Shown here piece by piece: positions 27,101 to 35,140 of a DNA stretch of 64,000 nucleotides; within the stretch, counting starts at the first letter, position 1, and each line of letters opens with the position of its first letter. The stretch covers positions 1,502,932 through 1,566,931 of the forward strand of contig NZ_HG322949.1 in the NCBI RefSeq assembly GCF_000723165.1, in the 5' to 3' direction. The translations under genes were made by a program, and so were the position numbers. Origin of the DNA: Janthinobacterium agaricidamnosum NBRC 102515 = DSM 9628. Its GTDB lineage: Bacteria > Pseudomonadota > Gammaproteobacteria > Burkholderiales > Burkholderiaceae_D. A model generated the notes under the pieces. It ran no database searches. It worked only from the letters and a program-made list of their open reading frames with translations, and was not told the DNA's origin.

Positions 27101-30100
27101 GCCAAGGTTGCCGTGGTGGTCCGTGCGCATGGCACGCAAGCCGCGCAACTGTGCGCATTCGTCGAGCGCGGCGGCGTGCCGGCCTTTGCCGCGGGCGAAC
27201 TCAAGGCCCATGCCGAGCAATATCTGCCGGCGTATATGGTGCCGGATGTGATTGTTGAAATGGAATCCTTGCCGTGCAGTTCCAGTGGCAAGATCGATCG
27301 CAAGCAATTGCTCACTTGCGTGATCGACGGCCCGTCGGCGGCCGCCAGGAAATATGACTTGAATGCCGCGGAAACGGCGATCGCGGCGATCTGGTGCGAT
27401 ATCCTGGGCCTGGCCGACGTGGATCCGGACGCCAATTTCTTTGATATCGGCGGCCACTCGCTGGCCCTGATCCAGTGCCAGATACGGCTGCGCAGCCATT
27501 TCGGCAAGGACATCGGGATCGACCAGCTGTTCCGCCACACGTCGGTGCGGGCCCTTGCCAAGTGGTTGTCCAGCGCCGAGGTCGCCGCCGCCGTCGCTGC
27601 CACGCAGCCGGTCGCCGGCTGGTCGACCGGCAGCGCGGCCGACGTCGCCATCATCGGCATGAGCGCCAGCGTGTCGGGCGCCGCGACGCTGGATCAATAC
27701 TGGTCGATGCTGATCGGCGGACGCGATGGCATTACCCGCGCCGACAACGCCACGCTGCGCCAGCAAGGCGTGCCTGACAGCCTGCTGGCCAATCCGCGCT
27801 TCGTGTCCGCCAAAGGCGTGATGGCCGATGCCTGCAATTTTGACGCCGCTTTCTTCGGCTATACGCCGCGCGAGGCGGAAATCATGGATCCGCAACAGCG
27901 CAAGCTGCTGGAGCATGCCTATCTGTCGCTGGAAAATGCCGGTTATGCGCTGCCGCAAGCGGGTATCGACGTCGGCGTATATGTCGGCAGCGGCGCCAGC
28001 AATTATCTGCTGAAGCATGTGCTGGGCAATGAACAGGTGGTGACCGCGCTGGGACATTACCAGATCAATGTGCTGAACCAGCCGGCCACCCAGATCGCCT
28101 ACCGGCTCAACCTGACCGGACCGGCGATCACCTTGAACACCGCGTGTTCGACCTCGCTGGTGGCGATGCACATGGCCAGCCGGGCGATCCTGAATGGCGA
28201 CTGCCAGATGGCCCTGGCGGGTGCGTCCTCGATCAACACGGATGACGTGCCGGGCTACCTGTACCGCAACGGCGGGATTTTTTCGGCCGATGGTTATTGC
28301 CGCGCCTTCGACGCGCAAGCCAGCGGCACGGTCGAAGGCAGCGGCGTCGGCATGGTGCTGCTGAAGCGGCATGACCAGGCACTGCGCGATGGCGATCATG
28401 TGTATGCCGTCATCAAGGGCTCGGCGATCAACAATGACGGCCATCACAAGGTCGGCTATACGGCGCCGAGTCCGGAAGGCCAGACCAGGGTGATCCGGGC
28501 GGCGCTGGCGCAGGCCGGCGTCGCGGCGGAATCGATTTCCTATGTGGAAACCCATGGCACGGGAACCGCGCTCGGCGATCCGGTCGAAGTGGCGGCGCTG
28601 AAGGCCACCTATGGCCAGCGCGGCGCGGACGGTGCGCCGTGCCTGCTGGGCGCGGTCAAGAGCAGCATCGGCCATCTGGACAGCGCCGCCGGCGTGGCGG
28701 GCGCGATCAAGGCGGCCTTGGTCCTGCAGCGGCGGCGCTTGCCGGCCACGCTGCATTTTGAATCCTTCAATCCTTTACTGGGCCTGGAGCCGGGGAGCTT
28801 TGCGATTAATTCCGAGCCGCACGATTTCGAGCCCGGCGCCACGCCGCTGCGCGCCGCCGTCAGTTCCTTCGGGATCGGCGGCACCAATGCGCACCTGATA
28901 CTGGAGGCGGTCGAAGCGGGCCCCGCCACGCCGTCCGCGCAGCGTTTCCATTGCCTGCGCCTGTCGGCCCAAACCCCGCATGCGCTGCAAGGCATGGCGG
29001 CCAACCTGGCCACCGCCTTGCAGCGGCAGCCCGGCCTGGAGCTTGCCGATGTCGCTTACAGCCTGCAGGCCGGACGGCGCGATTTTTCATGGCGCGCTTA
29101 TCTGGTGGCCGATACGCTGCAGGCGGCGCTGGAGGGCTTGTCCACCATCGAGCTGGCCGGCAGCGAAACCGTCGACCAGGACTTGCCGGTGGTATTCCTG
29201 TTTCCCGGCCAGGGCGCGCAAAAGCCCGGCATGGGACGCCGGCTGTACCAGGAAGTGCCGGCGTTTCGGGTGGCGCTGGACCAGGTGTGCGCGTTGTTCG
29301 ACGCGGAGCTCGGCACCCAGCTCAAGTCGATCATGTTTGCCGATACCGCGGCGACGGAAACCCGCATCGTGCAGCCCTTGCTGTTCGCCTACCAGTACGC
29401 TTTGTATCAAGCCTGGGACGCGCTGGGCGTGCGGCCCGACTACCTGATCGGCCACAGCCTGGGCGAACTGGTGGCGGCCTGCTGCGCCGGTGTCTTCACC
29501 TTGCCTGACGCGGTCAGGCTGGTGGCCTGGCGCGCCGCCGCGATGCAGGCCCGGCAGCCGGGCGCGATGCTGGCCGTGGCGCTGCCGGAAGCGGAATTAC
29601 TGGCCCGCCTGCCGGCCGAACTGAGCCTTGCCGCCGTCAACGCGCCGTTGCAATGCGTGGTTGCCGGCAGTGTCGAGGCGATCCAGCGCTTTGCGTCGCA
29701 GCTCGGCGCAGAAGGCATAGGCCAATCGCGCCTGGTCTCGGAGCATGCGTTCCACTCGCCGCTGATGGCGGACGCGGCGCGGCAACTGGCGGCCTACTGC
29801 GCCGGCATGACGCTGGCGCAGCCGGCGATTCCGTTTATCTCGAACCTGAGCGGAAAACTGATCACGGCCGGGCAGGCCACCGATCCGGATTACTGGGCCG
29901 CGCACATGCTGGGCACGGTCCGTTTCTCCGACGGCGTGCGGGAACTTGCCGCGATGGGCAAGGCGCTGTGGCTTGAAATCGGCCCGGGCGAGCTGTTGGC
30001 CGGCCTGGTCCGGATTCATCGCCTGGTTCCAGCCGAACTGGTGCTGACCAGCGTACAGCGCGGTGTCGAAAGTGCGCAGGCGCTGAGCGAAAACCATGGC

Positions 30101-33100
30101 TGCCTGTGGTCGCGCGGCGCCCGCCTGCATACGCGCCATGCGTATCGGGACGAGCCGCGCAAGCGGCTGCCGCTGCCCGGCTATCCTTTCGAGCGCAGCC
30201 GCTTCTGGCTGCCGCTGCCGCCCGAGGATAAACAGCCGCTGCCGGCCGTTCAAGCGCAACCGGCCGCCGCTGCCGCCGCCGTCGCATCTCACGCCAGCGC
30301 GGCGGCGGTCCCTGCGGCCGCCAGCCTGGCACGACCGCTGTCCGCGACGGAACGGGTGCTGCAGGAAATCTGGACCGAATGCCTGGGACACCGCGATATC
30401 GCGCCGACCAGCGATTTCTTCGAATTGGGCGGCGACTCGCTGCTGGCGGGACGCATCCTGGTGCGCATCCAGGAGCGCCTGCGGATCGAATTGCCGCTGG
30501 TGACATTCTTCGATCACCCGACCATCGCCGGCCTGGCTGCCGCGCTGGCGGCAAGCGCAAATCCGCCGCCCGCGCCGCCCGCGCTGGAAGCGACGCTGGC
30601 CGGGCCCGCGCCGCAGGCAGCGCCGTCCTATCGCCAGGCTCCGCTGTCTTTCCAGCAAGGGCGTTTGTGGACCTCGGAGCGGCTTGGCATGGGCGGAGCG
30701 GTGTTTCATCTTCCGCAATGCATCCATTTGCGCGGCAACGTCGACCGGCGCGCGCTGGAATGGGCGCTGGGCGAACTGGTAAAGCGGCATGCGGCGCTAC
30801 GCACCTCGTTCCATGTCGGCCATGGCGAAGCCGACTATCAGTGCGTGCATGGCGCCGTCGCGCTGGAATTGCCGATTATCCGCTACCCGGCGGAGTCGCA
30901 AGAATCGGCGCAGGCTTTCCTGGCGCAGCAATTGTCGCAACAGATGGCCATGCCTTTTCAGCTGGATCGCGCACCGTTATTGCGTGCCGTATTGCTGGAG
31001 TTTTCCAGCGACCATTGTTGTTTGTTGATGGTATTTCACCACCTGGTGGTGGACGGCTGGTCATTCAAGGTGATCGCACGCGACCTGGGCGCCTTCTACC
31101 ACGCCATCAGCCGCGCCCAGGCGCCCGCTTTGCCGCTGCTTGAATGGGACTATGCGGACTACAGCGGCGCCCAGCGTTCCGATTTTTCCGACGGCCGCTT
31201 CGCCGCCCACCAGGCGTTCTGGCAGCGCCAGTTGCAGGACTTGCCGGTACTTGAATTGGGGGCCGAGCGCGGCGCAGGCAATTCCGCTATCGGGCGTGAA
31301 CATCGTTTCACTATCGACGCCGCCCAGTCCGCATTGCTGGAGCAACTGTGCCGCGAACTGCGGACCACGCCGTATGTGGTGTTCCTGTCGGCATTCTTGC
31401 TGGTGCTGTCGCAGCATGGCGGGCAACGCGACCTGGTGCTCGGTTCGCCGGTCGCCAACCGCGCCAGTCGCAAGATCGAGGAAATGGTCGGCTTTTTCGT
31501 CAACATGATCGTGCTGCGGGTCGATCTGGCCGGCGCCGCCGATCTGCGCCAATGGATCGACCTGGTGCGCAGCAGCGTGCTGGCGGCACAAAGCCATCAA
31601 GACTATCCGTTCGAAAAACTGGTGGAGCAGCATGGCGGCCAGCGTAACGCCAACCTGACGCCCTTGTTCCAGGTGGTGTTTTCGATGCAGGACGAACCGA
31701 CCCGCAATTTCGCCGTTGGCGATGTGGATATTTCTTTCGAGGAAATCGGCGAGGCGGTCGCCGAATACGACCTGACGCTCAATCTGTATCGCCAGGGAAC
31801 AGGTTTTTCCGGCGTGCTGCAATATCGCTCGGGCCTGTTCGATGACCATGCGATGTCGCAAATGGCGCGCCAGTTCCAGCAGGCGCTGATGCTGATGACC
31901 AGCCGCGGCGCCTTGCCGCTGCATGCCGTCTGCCTGTTGCCTGAAGCCGAGCGGCAACAGTTTCTCAGCAGTTGCGACCCTGTGCCGGCCAGCCTGCCCG
32001 CGGCGCATGACTTGCTGAGCTTGCTGTCCGGCAGCGTGCGTCCGGATAACGGCGCCGTGGCGATCGTCGCCGGAAATCAGTCCGTCACTTATGCCGAACT
32101 GGCGCATGGCATGGATGTCGTGGCCGGCAACCTGCTCGCGCGCGGTATTCAAGCCGGCGAGCGGGTCGCGCTATGCCTGCCGTCCGGGATACCGGCGATC
32201 ACGCTGATGCTCGGCATCCTGCGCTGCGGCGCCAGCTACCTGCCGCTGGATCCTGGCGCGCCGCAGCCGCGCCAGGAAGCGATCCTGAGCCAGGCCAGGC
32301 CGGTCTTGCTGGTGGCCGGCCCGACCGCCGCGCCATCGTGGCAAGATTGTCCGCTGCTGCCTGCCGAGGAATTGATGGCGGACGGCGGCGCGGCGGCGCT
32401 GGCGCGATTGCCGGCGCAATTGCCGGCCGCGGCCTGCGCCTACACCCTGTTCACCTCCGGTTCCAGCGGTACGCCGAAAGGCGTGGAAGTCAGCCATCGT
32501 GCGCTGAGCCATAAAATACAGGCCTTGCATCTGGCCTACCGCATGACGGCGGGCGACCGGGTGCTGCAATTTTCTTCGCTGGCGTTCGACGTCTCGCTGG
32601 AGGAAATCTTCACCGCGCTGCACGCCGGCGCCTGCGTGCTGATAGGCGATAAGGCCGGATGGCCGTCGATGGCCGCTTTCAGCGACTGGCTGGAGCAATA
32701 TGGGACTACGGTGGCCAATCTGCCGGCATCGTTCTGGCGCGCCTGGGTCGCTGAAATGGCGTCGGGAAGGGCGCGCCTGCCTTCGGCGCTGAGGTTGCTG
32801 ATCACCGGCAGCGAACGGGTCGATCCGGCGGCGGTCCGGGAGTGGCGCACGGTTGCCGGCAGCCGGGCGGAACTGGTCAATGCCTATGGCCTGGTCGAGA
32901 GCGTGATCACATCGATTGTGCATGCCTGCGACTTGCTCCAGCCGGTTCCGCCTGGCGAGGTGGCGATCGGCCAGCCGCTGCCGGGCAGCTACGCCTATAT
33001 TCTGAACGAGCATTTGCAGCCGGTCGCGGCGTCTTGCCGCGGCCAGCTGTATCTGGGCGGCAGCGCGCTGGCCAGCGCTTACCTGGGCCGGCCGGACCTG

Positions 33101-35140
33101 ACGGCTGAAAGTTTCATGCCGGATCCCTTCCGCAGCGAAGCCGGAGCCAGGATGTACCGCACCGGCGATATGGTCAAACGCAACGCCGCGGGCGATATCG
33201 TGTTCCTGGAGCGGCGCGACCGCCAGGTCAAGGTGCGCGGCATCCGCGTCGAGCTGGCCGAGGTGGAACGGGTGCTGCTGGACTTGCCGGCGGTGCGCGA
33301 AGCGGCGGTGCGCGTGGCGCCAGGCGAGCCGGATCAACGAGGCCAGACCCGCATCGAAGCATTCGTGGTGCTGGAGGATGGCCATCTTGCCGACGTGCGT
33401 CAGCTGATGCGGCAATTGCGCGGCGCCGCCGCGGCCCATCTGGTGCCGCATGCGCTGGTCATCTTGGCGGCATTGCCGAAAACGGCCGGCGATAAAACGG
33501 ATTATCAGCAATTACCGCCGATCGAAGCTCGCGCCGAGGTCCATCGGGATGCGCCGCTGACGCCCGCCATGCAGGCGCTGGGCACGGTGTTGCGCAGCGT
33601 GTTGCAGCTGTCCCATGTCGATCTTCGCGACAATTACTTCGGCTTGGGCGGCGATTCGATCCTGGTGCTGCGTGCGATATCCCAGTTAAATCACCACGGC
33701 TGGTCGCTCGATCCGCGGGAATTTTTCAATAGCCCGACGCTTGAGGATCTGGCCGGCCGCATGCAACCGTGGACCAGTCCCGCTTCGGCACAGCCGGGCG
33801 GCATGGATTTTCCGCTGAGTCCTTACCAGTTGCGGCAGTTGCAGCGCGATAGCGCCGCCCACTGGAACCGTTCCTTGCTGGTGCGCGCGGCGGGGCAATT
33901 GCAGCCAGAGGTCTTGCTGGGCGCGGTGCGCGACTTGTTGCAGCGGCATGCCGGCCTGCGTTGCGTGTTCGACCGCGGCGCCGGATACGGCCGCATCCAG
34001 CCGTTCGATGAGGCCATGCCGCGGACGGTGTGCAGCAGCCACGACCTGCGCCAGCTGGACGACCCGGCAGCCTTTATCCTGGAGCACAGCGGCGCCTTGC
34101 AGTTGTCGTTTGAACTGGACCAGGGGCCGTTGCTGCGGATTGCGCATCTGCGTTATCCGGACGGCAATGATCGCCTGTTTATCCTGATGCATGGATTGCT
34201 GGCCGATAGCCATGCCTGGTCCGTGCTGCTGCAGGACTTGTCGCGCGGCTACCAGCGGCAACTGAACCATGCCGGCCTGCCGCAAGTGCAGGGACAGGCG
34301 GTGACGGCCGACCACGCCTATCCGCACTATATGCGGCAGCTGGACCAGCAACTGGCCAATAGCCTGCGCAACGGCGCGACCTTGTCATATTTTGCGGACA
34401 TGACGGAGAACGTCGCGTTGCCGCGCGACCGCGCTGGTGAAAATAGCGAAGCGAGCCAGCGCGTGATTCACCATGTGCTCGATGCCGAGAGTGCCGGCGC
34501 GCTATTGCTGGAACTGCCGGCCCGCCGCGGCGTCAAGGCGGCGACGGCGGTCATCGCCGCCGCCGCCGGCGCGCTGCGCGCCTGGGCCGGCGGCGCGCTG
34601 GTCGCCGATCTCGGACGCCATGGCCGCGACTGGCTGGACCAGCCGGAGGTGGCGGCGACGGTCGGCTGCTTTGTCTGCGACGTGCCGCTGTACATCGCTG
34701 CCGATGGCGACTACCGGCGCTTGCCGGGCTTGCTGGCGCTGGAACAGCGGCTGGAACGGATGCCGCTGGCCGCGCTGGGCTACGAGCGCTTGCCGGCGCC
34801 GGACGACGACAGCCGCAAGGACGCCTGGCACCGCATGACGCATCCGGAAGTCAGCATCGATTTCGTGTCGGCGCCGGCGGCGCATGCGTCCGGCCTGTTT
34901 TCACAGGCGCCGGAAAGCGTCGCGGAAGACCGGGCGCCGCTGGCCCGGCGCTCGCATTGCCTCAACCTGGTGGCGCTGGTGCGCGACGAGCAAGTGCTGC
35001 TGGAGTGCCGCTACAGCGCGGCGCTGCATGACCAGGCCTCGATCGAATCCGTGATGCTGGCATGGCGCCAGCATTTGTCGGCGATTCTGTTGCAGGCCGC
35101 CGAACAACAATCCCTTGTAAACGAGCATCATGATGAATAA
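21137..35140 (+). CDS. Hybrid NRPS-PKS: C-A(Val)-T-C-A-T-KS-AT-T-C-A-T-E*
   Basis: 4667 residues. Module 2: C (HHLVADG, His168/169), A (code DAFWLGGTFK, valine type), T (Ser1047). Module 3: C (HHAILDG, His1252/1253), A (code DVTNFAAIYK, unassigned), T (Ser2108). Module 4 is a PKS: KS with Cys2337 (NTACSTSL) plus both His motifs (ETHGTGT, SIGHLDSA); AT with Ser2774 (GHSLGE) and HAFH near 2869, the malonyl-CoA type; T (Ser3101); no KR, DH or ER, so a beta-ketone should remain. Module 5: C (HHLVVDG, His3301/3302), A (code DVENIGAITK, Glu at the third position hinting at a basic substrate; A5 motif altered to YGLVES), T (Ser4174). A terminal epimerisation-type domain (about 4222-4660) reads HGLLADS in place of HHxxxDG. 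No thioesterase or reductase domain ends the protein. Confidence 0.95.
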   Translation: MSLNESIEAKRQKLLAAFSKISSDQTTAGIARQARPAAIPASDEQARLWLQIAISGGSSHFHIPHILDVRGSLDRAAFGAAVQAMVARHEALRSSFSETAGALHQVVRPALELTIAEHHHDASVDEEQIARHIAADVALPFDLAAGPLLRVSLHHLGEQRRFIVLTVHHLVADGWSLDLMLEQLWSSYDALGQGAALAAPDQQALQYADYALWQKQALKAGTFDASLAYWGGKLRGAASLNLPFAASRPKVQSHRGDLSFFQIALPLRGQADALARRHGTTLFTVMLAAWRRLLADYSGQQDFCIGTTASNRLRPGSEQIVGFFANLLALRTTTADCLSFADLLQREHQTALEALQHQELSFDQVVAHIDPERDYSRSPLFQINFVLQNTQDATAAMQPARPQDRALTMVRRNDLYRYAQYDISLFAEQTAAGLDCCLVFNTDLFEPADMARLGQAYSHYLQALSGAPELPMRDIGLLPPALRPLLDGWQHNDPWPLLPASVGSVIAQLAQSQGGRIAIRQGARQLDYATLDRTANQLAAHILDLGIPCGSHIGILLDPGIDQVVSMLAVLNAGCAYVPLDSRYPSDRLQYLIDDSNAGVIITSEAMLDRVELLQDGFLNLLVLEEQREEIAAHAGTLPDIVLKPQAAAYLMYTSGTTALPKGALVPQVAILRLAYRPDYVEVGPDDVFLQFAPTAFDASTFEIWAALLNGASLVVPEAPDTPLDKLGQLIEQHGITVLWLTSGLFSTMVDYAPASLRGLRYLLCGGDVLSADHVGRAQALLADGTVVNGYGPTETTTFASTYAVREKTGAATVPIGAPIRGTSVYVLDDELALALPGAAGHIHIGGAGLAHGYFKRPELTAGVFLPDPFSAQPGARMYASGDLGMWGNDGQLRYLGRGDRQLKVRGFRIEPAEIEAALLQCKGVQSAAVVADVTPQGDKQLVLYWSAGADAAVVPEEAVLRRHMQGMLPEYMQPARYCQVQAMPLTPNGKIDRSALPRLSVAQPERTVPVRELSGLQQRLYRLWEDVLGRGGFDIGEGFFDLGGDSLLAIRLKAKAQEQGIEFDIQDLFASQSIEALSAFIEARQPLPAAAAIDSAPQAALLSAADAARLPAGVSDAYPLSQLQLGMLYHSHLHSNSSLYHDVIGYVVTHPCNEDHLAESLARLAARHPLLRTSLDMENFTVPLQLVHGQATIPLTVADLRQLDHAQQAARIREFMDQERFRRFDLGQAPLFHAFVFKLDQSRFKLVWSFHHAILDGWSEATLTTEFLQQYLSLLTGTPLSWQPVQTTYRDFIALESAALANHAHRDFWRDMLADVRPTSLRRKPQAALAAPRQEEAVAHLQVAISAELAAALQELARSANVPLKSVLLTAHLHALGVLTGQDDVVVSMVTHVRPETEDADKVVGLFLNSVPLRAVCSKDAPAIEQARMVFATESRIYGHRFYPSQQIRQAAGGVELGEVLFNYTSFHILRQLAPADQLMLQSRDGHAVNSFPIQFDFSLSASDQQLACWISYRSDAFDAQDVAEIAHVQQQALLRLAGQAHAPAWLPDASERQLAEWGTPGCAVDATSLGERLLAVARRQPDAVAMIEGAEHISYAQLAERSGQLAAALSAMGVQKGATVALCAERSALGLLTVLALFRLGAVYLPLDPALPQLRMDYMLADAQPCLIVGSDAAPPFLRQHAIRFVSCAALALAPDLAAVAPAPVQSTDLGYILYTSGSTGAPKGVLCRQDGVLALFQDLQQHYPLCSADRVLWKTSVSFDVSLTEMLWPFLAGAAVVIARQDGQYDPVYLARLIADSGVTVVNFVPSMLHLFLQANQLDGDGPLKAIFAAGEALLPATAALARQKLPQAVLFNAYGPTEASIYATISRCSGDQVLIGKAVGDIGTHILAPDLSRLPIGAVGELYLSGRALASGYLNQAELTAERFLDNPYGGANDGRLYRTGDLARFERNGEIEFLGRGDQQVKLRGFRIEPGEVESVLGRYAGVAKVAVVVRAHGTQAAQLCAFVERGGVPAFAAGELKAHAEQYLPAYMVPDVIVEMESLPCSSSGKIDRKQLLTCVIDGPSAAARKYDLNAAETAIAAIWCDILGLADVDPDANFFDIGGHSLALIQCQIRLRSHFGKDIGIDQLFRHTSVRALAKWLSSAEVAAAVAATQPVAGWSTGSAADVAIIGMSASVSGAATLDQYWSMLIGGRDGITRADNATLRQQGVPDSLLANPRFVSAKGVMADACNFDAAFFGYTPREAEIMDPQQRKLLEHAYLSLENAGYALPQAGIDVGVYVGSGASNYLLKHVLGNEQVVTALGHYQINVLNQPATQIAYRLNLTGPAITLNTACSTSLVAMHMASRAILNGDCQMALAGASSINTDDVPGYLYRNGGIFSADGYCRAFDAQASGTVEGSGVGMVLLKRHDQALRDGDHVYAVIKGSAINNDGHHKVGYTAPSPEGQTRVIRAALAQAGVAAESISYVETHGTGTALGDPVEVAALKATYGQRGADGAPCLLGAVKSSIGHLDSAAGVAGAIKAALVLQRRRLPATLHFESFNPLLGLEPGSFAINSEPHDFEPGATPLRAAVSSFGIGGTNAHLILEAVEAGPATPSAQRFHCLRLSAQTPHALQGMAANLATALQRQPGLELADVAYSLQAGRRDFSWRAYLVADTLQAALEGLSTIELAGSETVDQDLPVVFLFPGQGAQKPGMGRRLYQEVPAFRVALDQVCALFDAELGTQLKSIMFADTAATETRIVQPLLFAYQYALYQAWDALGVRPDYLIGHSLGELVAACCAGVFTLPDAVRLVAWRAAAMQARQPGAMLAVALPEAELLARLPAELSLAAVNAPLQCVVAGSVEAIQRFASQLGAEGIGQSRLVSEHAFHSPLMADAARQLAAYCAGMTLAQPAIPFISNLSGKLITAGQATDPDYWAAHMLGTVRFSDGVRELAAMGKALWLEIGPGELLAGLVRIHRLVPAELVLTSVQRGVESAQALSENHGCLWSRGARLHTRHAYRDEPRKRLPLPGYPFERSRFWLPLPPEDKQPLPAVQAQPAAAAAAVASHASAAAVPAAASLARPLSATERVLQEIWTECLGHRDIAPTSDFFELGGDSLLAGRILVRIQERLRIELPLVTFFDHPTIAGLAAALAASANPPPAPPALEATLAGPAPQAAPSYRQAPLSFQQGRLWTSERLGMGGAVFHLPQCIHLRGNVDRRALEWALGELVKRHAALRTSFHVGHGEADYQCVHGAVALELPIIRYPAESQESAQAFLAQQLSQQMAMPFQLDRAPLLRAVLLEFSSDHCCLLMVFHHLVVDGWSFKVIARDLGAFYHAISRAQAPALPLLEWDYADYSGAQRSDFSDGRFAAHQAFWQRQLQDLPVLELGAERGAGNSAIGREHRFTIDAAQSALLEQLCRELRTTPYVVFLSAFLLVLSQHGGQRDLVLGSPVANRASRKIEEMVGFFVNMIVLRVDLAGAADLRQWIDLVRSSVLAAQSHQDYPFEKLVEQHGGQRNANLTPLFQVVFSMQDEPTRNFAVGDVDISFEEIGEAVAEYDLTLNLYRQGTGFSGVLQYRSGLFDDHAMSQMARQFQQALMLMTSRGALPLHAVCLLPEAERQQFLSSCDPVPASLPAAHDLLSLLSGSVRPDNGAVAIVAGNQSVTYAELAHGMDVVAGNLLARGIQAGERVALCLPSGIPAITLMLGILRCGASYLPLDPGAPQPRQEAILSQARPVLLVAGPTAAPSWQDCPLLPAEELMADGGAAALARLPAQLPAAACAYTLFTSGSSGTPKGVEVSHRALSHKIQALHLAYRMTAGDRVLQFSSLAFDVSLEEIFTALHAGACVLIGDKAGWPSMAAFSDWLEQYGTTVANLPASFWRAWVAEMASGRARLPSALRLLITGSERVDPAAVREWRTVAGSRAELVNAYGLVESVITSIVHACDLLQPVPPGEVAIGQPLPGSYAYILNEHLQPVAASCRGQLYLGGSALASAYLGRPDLTAESFMPDPFRSEAGARMYRTGDMVKRNAAGDIVFLERRDRQVKVRGIRVELAEVERVLLDLPAVREAAVRVAPGEPDQRGQTRIEAFVVLEDGHLADVRQLMRQLRGAAAAHLVPHALVILAALPKTAGDKTDYQQLPPIEARAEVHRDAPLTPAMQALGTVLRSVLQLSHVDLRDNYFGLGGDSILVLRAISQLNHHGWSLDPREFFNSPTLEDLAGRMQPWTSPASAQPGGMDFPLSPYQLRQLQRDSAAHWNRSLLVRAAGQLQPEVLLGAVRDLLQRHAGLRCVFDRGAGYGRIQPFDEAMPRTVCSSHDLRQLDDPAAFILEHSGALQLSFELDQGPLLRIAHLRYPDGNDRLFILMHGLLADSHAWSVLLQDLSRGYQRQLNHAGLPQVQGQAVTADHAYPHYMRQLDQQLANSLRNGATLSYFADMTENVALPRDRAGENSEASQRVIHHVLDAESAGALLLELPARRGVKAATAVIAAAAGALRAWAGGALVADLGRHGRDWLDQPEVAATVGCFVCDVPLYIAADGDYRRLPGLLALEQRLERMPLAALGYERLPAPDDDSRKDAWHRMTHPEVSIDFVSAPAAHASGLFSQAPESVAEDRAPLARRSHCLNLVALVRDEQVLLECRYSAALHDQASIESVMLAWRQHLSAILLQAAEQQSLVNEHHDE

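Noticed and set aside
26444..28756. 770-codon antisense frame inside the NRPS-PKS
   Set aside because: Mirror of module 3 and KS coding sequence; no domain motifs, composition biased to Arg/His/Ala.
28900..30330. Hidden ketoreductase between AT and T in the PKS module
   Set aside because: The AT runs to its usual C-terminal YPFERSRFW motif and is followed by a short Ala/Pro linker and the T domain; no Rossmann GxGxxG segment is present.
17877..35140. Glidobactin/syringolin-type proteasome-inhibitor cluster
   Set aside because: The starter C-A-T plus C-A-T-C-A-T-KS-AT order is similar, but KR/DH and the TE are missing, codes are Ser/Val rather than Thr/Lys or Val/Lys, and an extra NRPS module follows.
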